This document shows, piece after piece, positions 10,052-20,638 of a stretch of 64,000 nucleotides of DNA (position 1 is its first letter; every line of letters begins with the position of its first letter). The position numbers and the translations under genes are program-made. This DNA comes from Alligator mississippiensis. Its lineage: Eukaryota; Chordata; Crocodylia; Alligatoridae. The notes under the pieces were generated by a model, which saw only the letters and a list, made by a program, of their open reading frames with translations, made no database searches and had not been told where the DNA came from. The DNA lies in contig NC_081824.1 in the NCBI RefSeq assembly GCF_030867095.1, positions 56,578,882 through 56,642,881 of the forward strand, written 5' to 3'.

Positions 10052-11440
10052 CTAACAATTTGTGGCCATTATTCTTAGAAACCCCAACGGTGCCTGGGGG
10101 ACCAGAACCTCATGCAATTTCCACTGGTCCCCACAGGTGAGTTTGTAAATGACCACCAGATCTCCTCTCATCCTTCTCTTGTGGAGACTGATTAGTTTCA
10201 GGCCCTTTAGCCTCTCTTCATTGCGCCTGACCCTCTGCTCCTTGACCATGCAGGTGTCCCTCCTCTGCATCCTCTCAATGTTAGCCACATCCATCTTGAA
10301 GTGCGGCATCCAAAACTGAATGCAGTATTCCAACTGTGGCCTGACCAATGCCACATAGAGGGGAAGGATCACCTCCCTGAACCTGCTTGTGATGCATCCG
10401 TAGATGCACGACAAGGTGAGGTTAGCCTTACTGACTGTTTCCTCACATTGGCAGCTCATCTTCATCCTGGAGTCAACGAGGACTCCAGGATCCCTTTCTG
10501 CCACTCTGTTGACTAGAAGGGTATTCCCCAGCCTATAGGTGTGTTGTTGGTTCCTTCTCCCTAGATACAGCACCCTGCACTTGTCTGCATTGCATTCCAT
10601 CCTATTCTCATCTGCCCACCTCTGTAACCTGTCTAGATCTAGCTGGATTCTGTCCCTCCCATCCAGCGTGCCCACCTCACCCCACATTTTGGTGTCGTCA
10701 CTGAATTTGGACAGCGTGCTTTCCACAGCCACATCCAGATCACTGATAAAGATGTTGAACAGTACAGGCCCCAGGACCGAGCCCTGGAGGACTCCACTGC
10801 CTACACCCCTCCGGGTTGAAAATGACCCATCCAACACCACTCCCTGGGTGCAACCATCTAGCCAATTTGCCACCCATCTGACTGTGTAGGTATCAATGCC
10901 ACAGTCACCTAGTTTTTTTTAAGAGAATGTAGTGGGAAACTGTGTTAAAAGCCTTCTTAAAGTCCAGGAAGATGACATCCACCTCGATGCCCTCATCCAG
11001 GGACTTTGTGATGTGATCATAAAAGGAAACCAGGTTAGTCAGGCAGAATCTGCCTTCAGTGAACCATATTGGTTGCCCTTTAGCATTACTTCCCCTGCAG
11101 CGCCCTTGCAGATGTGCTTCTTGATAATTTTCTCAAAGGTCTTCCCAAGGACCGAGGTGAGACTAACTGGGCTGTAGTTACCTGGGTCTTCCTTTCTCCC
11201 CTTCTTGTAAATGGGGACCACATTGGCCCTTTTCCAATCCTCTGGTACCTGGCCAGAGCCCCAGGAGTGCTCATAAAGCTGTGCTAGGGGCCCTGCTATG
11301 ACCCCTGGCAATTCCCTCAGCACCCTCAAGTGGAGAGCATCTGGACCTACTGATTTAAATATGTCCATCCCCTCCAAAAGTTCCTTAGCTAGGTCATCCC
11401 TGACCCTAGGCATGGCAGTGCCTCCCCTGGGTAGGAACAA
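10052..11440 (-). pseudogene. CR1-a ORF2 reverse transcriptase, frameshifted
   Basis: The N-terminal segment (11440 to 11039) carries GPDALHLRVLRELPGVIAG, SWGSGQVPEDWKRANVVPIY and the block NYSPVSLTSVLGK, i.e. the start of the LINE reverse transcriptase fold. A frame break follows at an A-rich run near 10914. The second segment (10873 to 10052) gives GVLQGSVLGPVLFNIFISDL, the active-site box KFSDDTKMWG (A of F-A-D-D replaced by S, both aspartates kept), and the C-terminal LEYCIQFWMPHF and KRRMRGDLVVIYK blocks. The enzyme would copy CR1 RNA at a nicked target. The frame break makes this copy inactive. Confidence 0.9.
10910..10925 (-). repeat. A-run interrupting CR1-a ORF2
   Basis: A run of eight A on the coding (minus) strand sits between the SHYIL and VTV blocks of the reverse transcriptase and shifts the frame. 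A longer A-run occurs at the homologous place in CR1-f (43030-43055). Confidence 0.75.
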
Positions 11441-11599
11441 ACATGAACATATGTTTGTTTGACAGTTACCAAGTGGCTGTTAAAACTTGGCATCATGGGA
11501 TTTAACAGAAAAAAAAAAAGTTAACCTCATATATTGAATGAGGATTGTTCAGAGGGGATAGGATGCAAAAGTTTTGTTAGAGTCTTATAGCATTGTGCT

Positions 11600-11735
11600 T
11601 AGAAGCAGAAGTTTATAGTTCAAACCCTCTTTTCATGAGGTGTGGTGGCTAAAACCTGGCTAAAACCTCTTACTTCCTGGATGAAGGCTGTCACCCATTG
11701 AGCTACTTTACTAAAGCTGCTTCCTCTCCCCAAAC
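11600..11735 (-). mobile_element. tRNA-like SINE head, candidate
   Basis: On the minus strand AGTAGCTCAATGGGTGACAG resembles a tRNA A box and GGTTTGAACTATA resembles a B box, about 60 bases apart. No complete cloverleaf forms, so it is not a functional tRNA gene. It may be a tRNA-derived SINE fragment or chance. Confidence 0.35.
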
Positions 11736-13960
11736 TGCCTCCTCTGTCATGGGTTTTTTTGCCTGGCTACAATTCTGAAACTTGTTTGCTCAGGTACATG
11801 CATATGAAACTGCCTACCTGCCCAGGTAGAGAAAAAGCTACTGTGAATGTTTAGTTTCCATATAGACAGTTGTGTTTCCATGCAGCAAATCAAAATAAGA
11901 CTTAACCAATCACAAGAACAGTTTATAAATTACAAATTCAATATTCTTTTTGCAAAGATATAGTAATCTTTTCAGTTTTCAGTATTCCTCTGTCAAACAG
12001 AATATTTAAACTATTTTTATCATTTTTGCAAAGAAAAATCAATGCTGGAATATTTACCAATCCCAAGTAAATGCAACAGACAATTATCATAATGCAAACA
12101 GAGTGGGCTGCTGATCTCGGTGGCACCCCCCCCCCAAAAAAACCCCAAAACAAAACAAAACCCCAAAACAAAAGGTATTTTCAATGGCACTTTTGACCAC
12201 AGAAGTATATTGAAGCAAGAGCCATTTGTTTATGCAATTTTCACAGAAATCAAAAGGAGTTTTACTGTGTAAGTTAGTGCAGAATTGAACCTTTAGTGAT
12301 TGCAAATCCTTTAGTAATACTTGGAAGTGGTGCTCAGCAAACATGGAAATGACAGGAGAGATATGAACAAAAGAGTACAGTGAAAGTGACAGTGACTCTA
12401 ACTGTGTGTACAGTCATTTTGAGGAAATGAGCTAAAAGTAACACCTCCAGTATTGCAATTTTTCTAACCAACAGCAGCTATATTTATAAACCCAGAATAA
12501 GTAAAGTAGCTACAGGCCATATGCTTCCACAGAGAATAAAAATTCAATTATTTCTTACAGTTGAAAGACTTCACTTGAATACACTACCCAATTTACAGCA
12601 CTAACAGCAAAAACAACTGACCTTAACAGAAGGGCTGGCCCTGGGACTGTCAAGAAACAATACAAAGTATCAACGTTACTTGGTCTTTTCCCAGTTGTGA
12701 ACAGGTTCAGTTGCAGTTTGAAAAAAACAAACAAACCAAAACTCCCCAAAACAGGAATTGTGTTATCTAAGATAGTTATACACAAATAACTGAAGAGAAT
12801 CCTAAAGTGACTTCATGCTTGGGATGGATTTGGAAACAGCATAATTATTTGAGTTAAGTACTATTCTGCCTAGAACTAGAAATGAAATGTCTTCAGATCA
12901 GCACACTACATAAAATGATAGAGTAAAGAAGAGTTCTGATTGTTTTGTGAAAACGTAATTGTTTTGTAACTCATACTTGCATATCCTGGCTACTATAGAA
13001 ATACATATAGTTGAAATGTATACATAGGTAGATAGATATGTAAAATTAAGGTAGATAAGATTTTTATATCTTGTATAAACAATAATATTGAAACTGTTTG
13101 TTTCAAAATTCATTGAAATCCAGAATTCATTTTCCATTTATACTCTCATGCAGAGATAGCATGGTAGTTATATAAGAACAAAATACCCCTTTTGGAGAAT
13201 TAAAGAAGGAAAGGAAAAAAGCTTCTGCATCCCTGAATTCAAAATTTCTATTTCCTCTATTAATCTATTACATTTGCTTTTTCTTCATGAGCTAGTGTTG
13301 CTTGCTGAACTGAGAGGTGGCAGTGCTTTATATTTCTAAATTGGTGGGATTTGTTTGTAGTAAGAATTTTTCTTTATTTATTATTAATTGTTGTGCACAA
13401 ATCAAAACTATGGCTGGAAGAGAGTTTAATCAGATGATGCGACTGTTTGTCTTTGATGTGACTTTGTGATTCAATAATGCAAACTTGCTGATATTTGTTG
13501 TTGTAGTTCTTTGAAGTTCAAGACCAAAAGGTTCATTGCTCGTATCCATCCCCTGTAAGTATTTCCTGCTAGTTCCCTGGGGTTTGACAGTGTAGATGAT
13601 AAAACCATCCATAAAAATATTTAACTCATTTGAAATTTTATATAGGCACTTAAATATTCCAGAGTCTAGGAAAGATGAAGTAACAGCATGTGAGGAAAAT
13701 ATGAATAATAGTGAAAGAAGTGAAGTCATCGAAGTTTAGTCAGAAAGCTCCCTAATCCATGACTGAGGTCTCAAGAATGACAGGTAGCATGTGTGCCTAA
13801 GTGTGCATGTGCACTAATTATTCATTCTAGTATTTTCTTTTCACTACAATGACTAAAAGGAGACAGATTTAAAAAATATGTTCTTGACCTCATTTAAACA
13901 CCTACACATGGACTTTCATTTTCCTTTGTGAATTTAAATTGTCAGTTTCCTAGCTGTCTA
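11736..13960. other. AT-rich stretch, nothing identified
   Basis: About 2.2 kb. It contains a C- and A-rich low-complexity run at 12127-12175 and short frames without motifs. I recognised no repeat ends or exons. Confidence 0.5.
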
Positions 13961-14600
13961 CAGATATATGTAGACATTACATTTAGATTGACCTAAGCAG
14001 AGTTAGATTGAGCAAAAAAATGACTAGCTCAATTTAACTTAGTTCACCTGAGAGGTATATTACGTTAGATCAGGCATGGGTTAGCCTGATCTACTGAATG
14101 CGAGTACACATTCAGAGAACAGCCCCAGAGTTGAGAAAGTGCAGCCATTTGCTTCAGCCCTGTGACTGCAGTTTTCCTACCCACTTCTTGTCCCCTCCTT
14201 TCCTCCTCCCCAAGACTATGTTATTTTTAGTCCCCCAACACCCCTACCCTCAAATGGAAACCCCAACATGGACCCACAAACTCTCCCTTTCAGATTTACT
14301 AGCCCCCTCAATCCCACCAAGCCCCAGCCCCGCAACTTGCAACCCCCCTTCCACCCTGTCTTACTTAGACTGCATTCCTGGTATAGCTCACAGCACTGAT
14401 GAATGTGTACAAAAGCAAGACCTAATCTGCCATCATGTAGATCAGGTCCTGGAAATGTCTGTACATGGCCTCCATATCCATTTTTGGCCCTTATTTTATG
14501 GTTTGGACATGCAAGTCTGCATGCATATGTATGGGTTACTTCCAAGTGCAAGTCTTGGAAAAAAAATGACAGGGAGGGAAAAGGGGGTCTGAAAAATGCC
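13961..14600. other. Unclassified repeat-like segment
   Basis: The words TAGATTGACCTAAGC and CACCTGAGAGGTATATTA resemble words inside the element at 31357-32244 (ATTGGTCTAAAAACC and TACCTCAGAGGTAGA). This suggests a related but decayed DNA transposon. No clear paired ends were found. The open frame over 14098-14592 has no recognisable domain. Confidence 0.3.
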
Positions 14601-14662
14601 TGATTTGTGGCCTGGTAGTTAGTGCACTTTGTTGGGGAGTTTCATAAATTTCAAATTGAGCC
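14600..14662 (+). mobile_element. tRNA-like SINE head, candidate
   Basis: TGGCCTGGTAGTTAGTGCAC resembles a tRNA A box in the form common to tRNA-derived SINEs (TGGC.TaGTGGTTAg.GCAC). TTTCAAATTGAG downstream resembles a B box. It directly abuts the 3' end of CR1-b. No cloverleaf, so not a working tRNA. Confidence 0.45.
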
Positions 14663-14799
14663 TGCCCCCAGTTCCAGGGGCAGGAAGTCAGCTGGGGTCA
14701 TAGGATCCCAGCAAGGTAAACATCCAGATTTCTCTTGAAGGTGTACAAAGTAGGTGCTTGAACCACCTGCAATGGCAGTCTATTCCAGACCTTGGGGGC

Positions 14800-16690
14800 T
14801 CAGACAGCAAAGAAGTCCATCCTTATGTCTAGCCTGAAACAGTCTTGGAGGCATTTATAACCATTCAACCTTGTCATCCCTTGGGGTATTCTGGTAATCA
14901 AATGTTCCCCCAGATCCAGGTGAGCACCCCTTATAAACTTACAGGTGGTCATCAGATCTTCCCTGAGCCTGTGCTTTTCCAGGCCGAAGAGTCCCATAGC
15001 TCTCAGCCTGTCGTCATAAGGTCTGTTTTCCTGACCTCTGATCATGTCCATGGATCTTCTTTGGACTCTCTTAAGCTTCTCCACATCCTTTTTGAATTGT
15101 GAAGCCCAAAACTGGATACACTGGATAAAATTTAATACTCCAGCTGCAGCCTCACCAAGCTGAGTACAACAGGAGAATGACATCCTGGGATTTGCTTGAG
15201 AAGCATCTATGGCTGCAAGCCAGAGTTTTGCTCACCTTACTAGCCACAGCATCGCATTGCAGGCTCATGTTCATCTTGTGGTCAATCATGACCCCCAAAT
15301 CTTTTTCTTCCATAGTGCTAGCCAGCGTAGCACTGATAAGCCTGTAAGCATGCTGCAGGTTTTTCCTCCCAAGGTGGGGAACCTGGCATTTTTCAGTGTT
15401 AAACACCATCAGGTTCTCATCCGCCTATTTCCTGAGCCTGCCGAGATCAGCCTGGATTGCCCTCCTGTCCTCAGGTGTGGATGCTTTACCCCAAAGTTTG
15501 GTATCATTGGTTAACTTGGCCAGTCCACTTCTGATACCAATGTCTACATCATTAATAAAGATATTAAACAAAATAGGTCCAAGGACAGAGCCTTGAGGGA
15601 CCCACTGGTAACAGGGCACCACGATAATTTACTTCCATCAACCACCACCCTCTGGGTCTGAGCACAGAGCCAATTCCCAAGCCAGCAGATCATGCAGGAC
15701 CCGAGACCACAGTTAGCCAGTTTTGCCAAGAGGTGATTATGGGATACCAGATTGAAGGCTTTTTTTGAAGTCAGATATGTGACATCAATCTCTTCCCCCT
15801 TGTCCTGGTGATCGGTCACCTGGTTATAAAAGGAAATAAGATTGGTCAAGCAAGACCTACCCGCAACAAACCCATGCTGGCTATCCCTCAAAATGTTGCC
15901 ATCAGCCAGTCTGTTAAGAATGGCCTCTTTGATAATCTTTTCTAAAACCTTCCCCAGGATAGAGGTAAGGCTGATAGGCCTGTAGTTTGCTGGATCCACT
16001 TTCCTCCCTTTCTTGAAGATAGGCACCACATTGGCCTTCTTCCAATCTTTGGGTATTTCAGCAGAGCTCCAGGAGTTCTTGAAGATCCATGCCAGGTGCT
16101 GAGCTATGATGGTAGCCAGCTCCTTGAGGAGCCTTGAGTGTAGCCTATCAGGGTCACCTGACTTGAAGTTATCCGGACTCTCAAGGTGTTCCTTCATGGG
16201 GTCAGCATTAATGGAGGGCAAGGAATCTCCCTCACCTGGGCCTCTCTGTCCCATAATGTGGGGGCGTCCCATGAGGCTGACGAAAGACCAATGCAAAGTA
16301 CCCATTTAGTAGGTTGGCTTTTTCCTGGGCATTGGTTTTCAGTTGTCCCATCTGGTTTAGCAGGAGTCCAATGTTGCCCTTGCTTTTCCTCTGGCTCCCC
16401 ACATATCTAAAAAAGGACTTTTTATTATCCTTGATACTAGTAGCTAGTTGGAGTTCTGTCACAGCCTTGGCTTTCCTGGTTCACTCCCTGCAGGTCTGGA
16501 CCAGTGCAGAATATTCCTCCTTGGAGGTGGATCCCATCCTCCATCCTATGTAGGTCTTTCTTTTTAGGTGTAGGAGGTTTGCTAGTTCCTTGCTGAGCCA
16601 AGGGGGCTGCTGTGCCCTTTTGCTGACTTTCCTCTGAGATGGAATAGCCTTAGTTTGTGCATCTAGGATCACTCCCTTAAGGAGCAACCA
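14800..16690 (-). pseudogene. CR1-b ORF2 linker and reverse transcriptase, active site changed
   Basis: From 16690 the linker runs into DWKKANVVPIFKKGRKVDPA, NYRPISLTSILGK, QHGFVAGRSCLTNLISFYN and then, after a frame change, WVPQGSVLGPILFNIFINDV. The catalytic box reads KLTNDTKLWG at about 15513-15483, so the first of the two adjacent aspartates of the usual F-A-D-D box is asparagine. The C-terminal part (15409 to 14800) gives FNTEKCQVPHLGRKN, KEKDLGVMIDHKMN-like and KRVQRRSMDMIRGQ blocks. The frameshifts and the altered active site make it dead. Confidence 0.9.
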
Positions 16691-16809
16691 CTCTTCCTGA
16701 ATTCCCCTCTCCTTGGTGTCATGGTCCCTTAGGGCCTCACCGACAAGCCTCCTGAGATTGTCAAAGTCAGATTTCCTGAAGTCAAGGACTTCTGTATTGC
16801 TGACTGGCT

Positions 16810-17480
16810 TGCCAGCTTTACCAGATGGTGAAGGTGATCAGCTCATGGTTGCTGTCATCCAGGTTCCCTTCGATTGTTAGGTCACTGATTAGGTCATCCC
16901 CAGTTGCCAGTACCAGGTCGAGCAGTGCTTTAACTCTCGTTGGCCCATAGACTTCTTGTGTCAGATAAAGCTCATCCATGCATGAGAGGAAGCTTTGTGA
17001 CTGCTCAGATTTGGCCAAGCATTCTTCCCATGATATGCCTGGGTAGTTGAAGTCTCCCATGGCAACCATGGACCAGGAGCATGTGGCCTCAGCCAATTCC
17101 CTCGTGAACTCCTGGTCAAGCTCTTGATTTTGGGTAGGAGGTCTGTAATCGACTCCCACCATTGTGTCTCCTATAAAGTGCTCCCCACAGATTTTAACCC
17201 AGAGGTTCTCCAGTTGTCCACCCTGGGTGCCAATGTTGGCTTGCAGGGATGCGTAGCTTTCCTTGACATAGACAGCTACACCCCTGCCCCTTTTGTCCAC
17301 TTGATCTCTCCTGTACAGGGGGTAGCCATCTATACCTGTGGCCCAGTCATGGGTGAAGTCCCACCCAGTCTCCGTTATCCCTATGACATTGTTATTATTT
17401 GTGTTAAACATGAGGACAAGTTCCTCCTATTTATTCCCCAAGCTCCTGGCATTTGTATACAGGCAGGCAAGTGTCCCTCT
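16810..17480 (-). pseudogene. CR1-b ORF2 apurinic-type endonuclease domain
   Basis: The open stretch from 17411 to 16818 follows an upstream piece that includes a broken C.YTNARSLGNK-like start. Blocks in order are VIGITETGWDFT (glutamate of the metal site), RRDQVDKRGRGVAVYVKES, VGVDYRPPTQ, MVAMGDFNYPGISWE (the GDFN motif), LDLVLATGDDLI and DDSNHELITF (the S.H motif). These are the canonical residues of the LINE APE-type endonuclease that nicks the target. The domain itself is open for about 197 codons, which makes it the best preserved piece of this element. Confidence 0.92.
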
Positions 17481-17639
17481 AGAGGTCCTTGCCTTGCCCA
17501 CCAGGGCTGGGGCCCTTGCCTTGCTCATTCCAGGGCTGGGGCAGGGGTGGGCTTGCTTAAGTTCCTTGACCTGCTGGCTTTGCATGGGTTGCTCAGTAGG
17601 CCGGCAGTGGCAGTAGTGCCCCCATCCCCTGGCAGCCTC

Positions 17640-18560
17640 AGTTTAAAGCCTGGTGGAGCAGGTCAGCCAGTCTGGCTGAGATGAACCTCCTCCCCAGCAG
17701 AGAGAGGTGGAGGCCGTCCCTTCCCAGCAGTTCACTGCCTCTCTCACCAATGAGCGGACTTTGTTCATGGAAGCCAAAGACTTCCCAATGACACCAGCAC
17801 CACAGTCTTTGGTTCACTACCTCTATCCTCCTCTTCCTCCTCCACCCCTAGCCCGAGACTGGGAGGATCAAAGAAAACACCACCTGTGCCCCTAAACCCT
17901 TTAGCCCCATTCTTAAATCCCTGTAGTGCTTCATGAGCCAGATTGGGAGCATTCTGAGCCATGTCATTTGTGCCCACATGGATAAGGAGCACACAAGGTA
18001 GTGGTCAGTGGGCCGGAGTAGTCCAGGGATCTTTTCTACAATGTCTCGGATTCAGGCTCCCAGGAAGCAACAGACTTCCCAAGCTAAGGGGTCTAGGTGG
18101 CAGAAATATCTCCTCAGACCCCCTCAGGATGGAGTCTCCCATGACAAACACTTTGCGTTTTGTCTTGGGGAGAGTGGGGAGAGTAGCTATGGTTGAGACT
18201 GTGCTGTCTACCAGAGCTGGCAACTTAGCAGGATCTATTGGGACTGCAAGAGGTTCATACCTGTTGCAGAGCTCCAGTGGGGCATGGACCTTGGTGCAGT
18301 GGGCCTTTGGGCCCTTGGCCACCTTGGTCCAACCCTTGGGCTGGAAAGCATGGGAGGTCCTCAAGTCCTACCCTGTCCTGGAAGGCATCCGTGATCTACC
18401 CTCTCCCTCCTGAGGGAGAAGGGCCTGGCAGTAGGAGTTAATCTCCTGCTCACAGTCTCTGATGGCATGCAGTCTTTGAACTGCAGCCTTGAGCTCCTCC
18501 AGCTGTTGTACCAGGGTCCCCAAAAGGGAGCAGACCTCACAAGGGGAGGTGGCCATGCTC
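17640..18560 (-). pseudogene. CR1-b ORF1 (coiled coil plus SGNH-type esterase), broken
   Basis: Reading leftwards, ORF1 appears to start at MATSPCEVCSLLGTLVQQLE (18556), a cysteine pair followed by a leucine-rich coiled-coil stretch. After frame changes, RKVFVMGDSILRG (about 18160-18120) supplies the catalytic serine block (GDS) of SGNH hydrolases. LLIHVGTNDMAQNAP (about 17988-17945) supplies the G.ND block. GRDGLHLS near 17725-17700 supplies the final D..H block. This S-G-N-H esterase architecture is known for CR1 ORF1 proteins, which act in the RNA particle. Frameshifts between the blocks make it non-functional here. Confidence 0.85.
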
Positions 18561-18896
18561 CTGGACCCCAGAGCCTGAAAAAGTGACAGGCAGCCTCCAC
18601 AGCCGAGAACCAGAGGCTCTCTCTGTCTGTGTGGAGCCCAGAACCATGGGCTCCATCTGGGTGGAGGCCTTTAAGGCACTGGCGGGGGGAGGCACAGACC
18701 CCAAGGGGACCCTTGGGTTGTGGTGCATGCCTATCCACATCATGCTGCTGTGAGGCTAGCTACGGCTGGGACTGGCTTCCCTAGTGGGGTGCTCTGGCAG
18801 GGCCTTGGGCCTCCCTGCTCACCCTCCTGCACAAACCCCACACTAACTCACATGCCTGGCAGACAAGCACACCTGTTTGCATGGCCTGTTTGCGAG

Positions 18897-19558
18897 GCTC
18901 CAGTCAAGTGGCTCCCTGGGGGCTGGGCAAAGTAGGAGCCGGGGTGGGGCATGTCCCTCTGGACTCAGCTGCCCTGCAGCTGTCTGGGGTTGGGGTCCCT
19001 CCCTGTCTGCCTTGGGCCCCACCTACCTCTGGCTGTGCTGGAGGTCCAGGTCTGGGTCCCACTGGGAGGTCCTGGGGGTCCTTGGGCTCAATGGGGGTGC
19101 AACAGGCTTCTGCCTGTGTCTCTCTCACCAGAGCCAGGGACCAAACTGTGGCTAAGCCATTGGCAGGCCCTTTTTAAGCTGTGTACATGCACAGAAGGGC
19201 TCGCCAATGGGGCAGTGCTACTCTAGGGGCAGCGGGGTCCCTGCCCCATGGAAGAAAGGGACAGGTGAGTGCCCCTCCCTTTCCCTATGTCATGTGCCGG
19301 CCGGGACCAGTCACATGACTCACTGAGGCCTGGGCGAAGTAGGAGCCGGTGGGGTGCGTCCCTCCGCAGCTCGGACTCAGCTGCCCCACAGCTGTCTGGG
19401 GTTGAGGTCCCTCCCTCTCTGCTGTGGTGCCCATCTACCTCTGGTTGTGCTGAAGGTCCAGGTTGGGGTCTCACTTGGGGGTTCTGGGGGTCCCTGGCCT
19501 CAACGGAGGTGCAACAGGCTTCTGCCTGTGCATCTCTTACTGGAGCCAGGGACCAAAC
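18897..19558 (-). repeat. Duplicated unit in CR1-b 5' region, period about 407 bp
   Basis: 18897-19150 and 19305-19558 are direct copies. AGTAGGAGCCGG begins at 18931 and 19338. CAGCTGTCTGGGGTTG, ACCTCTGG.TGTGCTG.AGGTC and GCAACAGGCTTCTGCCTGTG recur at the same offset, with divergence of perhaps 15 percent by eye. The array lies directly upstream of CR1-b ORF1, where the promoter of the element is expected. The spacer between copies (19151-19304) is not repeated inside the window. Confidence 0.88.
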
Positions 19559-19565
19559 TTACAGC

Positions 19566-19690
19566 AATACCGGTTCAAGCTCCCTCTCTATGAGTACTCC
19601 CTGGAACCTGAAGTGTTAGGTTTTTTTTTTACATGTGCGCTAACCACTTAGCTATTGAGGCTGTTTGGGCCCTTCTCCTTAATCTAACAC
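19566..19690 (-). mobile_element. tRNA-like SINE head, candidate
   Basis: On the minus strand AATAGCTAAGTGGTTAGCGC (about 19655-19635) closely resembles a tRNA A box. AGGTTCCAGGGAGTAC about 40 bases later could be a B box. A T10 run (A10 on the coding strand) lies between. It does not fold as a complete tRNA and is read as a decayed tRNA-derived SINE. Confidence 0.42.
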
Positions 19691-19797
19691 TCACTTGTCA
19701 TGAATTATGGCTTATGCTATTGTGCCTTATATACTGGCATATGTCCACAAAAGGTGTGCATATATTATAGTCACAAACTAACCTAGCCAGTGCATAG

Positions 19798-20451
19798 TGT
19801 GGTGGGAGAAACCTCCCAAAGGTCCGTTGTCTAGCTGTAATTTGATTGACAGACAACGCGGGTAAAGAAAGACAGCTGTTTATTTGCTCGAGCAAAGACC
19901 ATAAAGCCAGCAAAAGGCAAAATGGCCCCCCCTTAAGGGTGAGGCGATCTTTTATACTTCTTACAACAAAGCAAGACTATATGGTTAACAAAAAGCAATA
20001 CTTGGGACGGTGCTCTACAAACCTTTGTAACAGCATATTTCTATTAAGCTGAACTAGCACTTTTAAAAGCTAAAAGTTAAGTAACAGTAACATTATGTTA
20101 GCAAAACCTTACACAGTAGAAGATACTTCTCAAGGACACAACCAGTAAGCTCAAACAATGGTTTCTCTGTCTTATCTTACTTCTTGCTGTAGCTGATTTT
20201 TTTTTAGCACACAGACACAGATTCACTTTTTAACTCAGAAAATGCTTGGTGCAGTTAAAATGATTACTTGACACAAGCAAAGGCCTAGCTATCATTCTGC
20301 CTTGTGGCCAGCTGCATTGCTAGGCCACAGGTCATGCCTTGTATTCAGCTGTAAAGCTAATACTTCTTAATAATCCAAATTATTGTAAACCTAACAATAT
20401 GCTTTCAGAAAACTATTCTATTTCAGGGTAATAACAAACCTGTGCACTACA
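19798..20451 (-). mobile_element. Solo LTR of an endogenous retrovirus-like element
   Basis: On the minus strand the unit starts TGTAGTGCAC and ends CCCACCACA (TG...CA). It is flanked by the direct repeat ATAG at 19794-19797 and 20452-20455, a 4-bp target duplication. A TATA-like box GTATAAAAG lies at about 19957-19949 and a poly(A) signal AATAAA at 19884-19879, about 70 bases apart, in the right order for U3, R and U5. No gag, pol or env sequence adjoins it, so the internal region has been lost by recombination between LTRs. The exact retrovirus class is not determined; a 4-bp duplication is common in gamma/epsilon-like groups. Confidence 0.82.
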
Positions 20452-20638
20452 ATAGTCTATGCAGTATGCTAAGTGTATTTGTACACATGCATCAACAGTG
20501 GCAGAGAAAATTTTACTTGCATGTAAGTGACATTCTTGGCACTTATATTACTAAAAAAAATGATATTTAAATGCACAAAGGAAAGCAGAATTCAATTAAG
20601 GTGTCCAGATCTGAAAAAAAAAAACAAGTAGCACTCAA

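Larger units (their letters stand above)
9818..11440 (-). mobile_element. CR1 LINE copy a, 5' truncated
   Basis: Runs right to left. The plus-strand start TAGTTTCATAGTGCTTAGGG is the reverse complement of a CR1 3' end. The body encodes most of the ORF2 reverse transcriptase and stops abruptly near 11440, so the upstream endonuclease, ORF1 and promoter are missing. This is normal for incomplete target-primed reverse transcription. Confidence 0.92.
14655..19565 (-). mobile_element. CR1 LINE copy b, nearly full length
   Basis: In the coding direction (right to left) there is a GC-rich 5' region with a duplicated unit (19558 to about 18740), ORF1 (about 18560 to 17640), ORF2 endonuclease (about 17480 to 16810), linker (16690 to 16230), reverse transcriptase (16230 to 14800) and a short 3' region. 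Both proteins expected of a CR1 element are present in the right order. Length, about 4.9 kb, is that of a complete element or slightly more. Several frame breaks and stops make it inactive. Confidence 0.93.

Noticed and set aside
14098..14592. 164-codon open frame starting MRVHIQRTAPELRKCSHLLQ
   Set aside because: No recognisable domain, proline-rich composition, lies in a repeat-like segment. Not supported as a gene.
16500..16690. Separate gene in the CR1-b linker
   Set aside because: The frame (TKAIPSQRKVSKRAQQPPWL and following) is the normal CR1 linker between endonuclease and reverse transcriptase.
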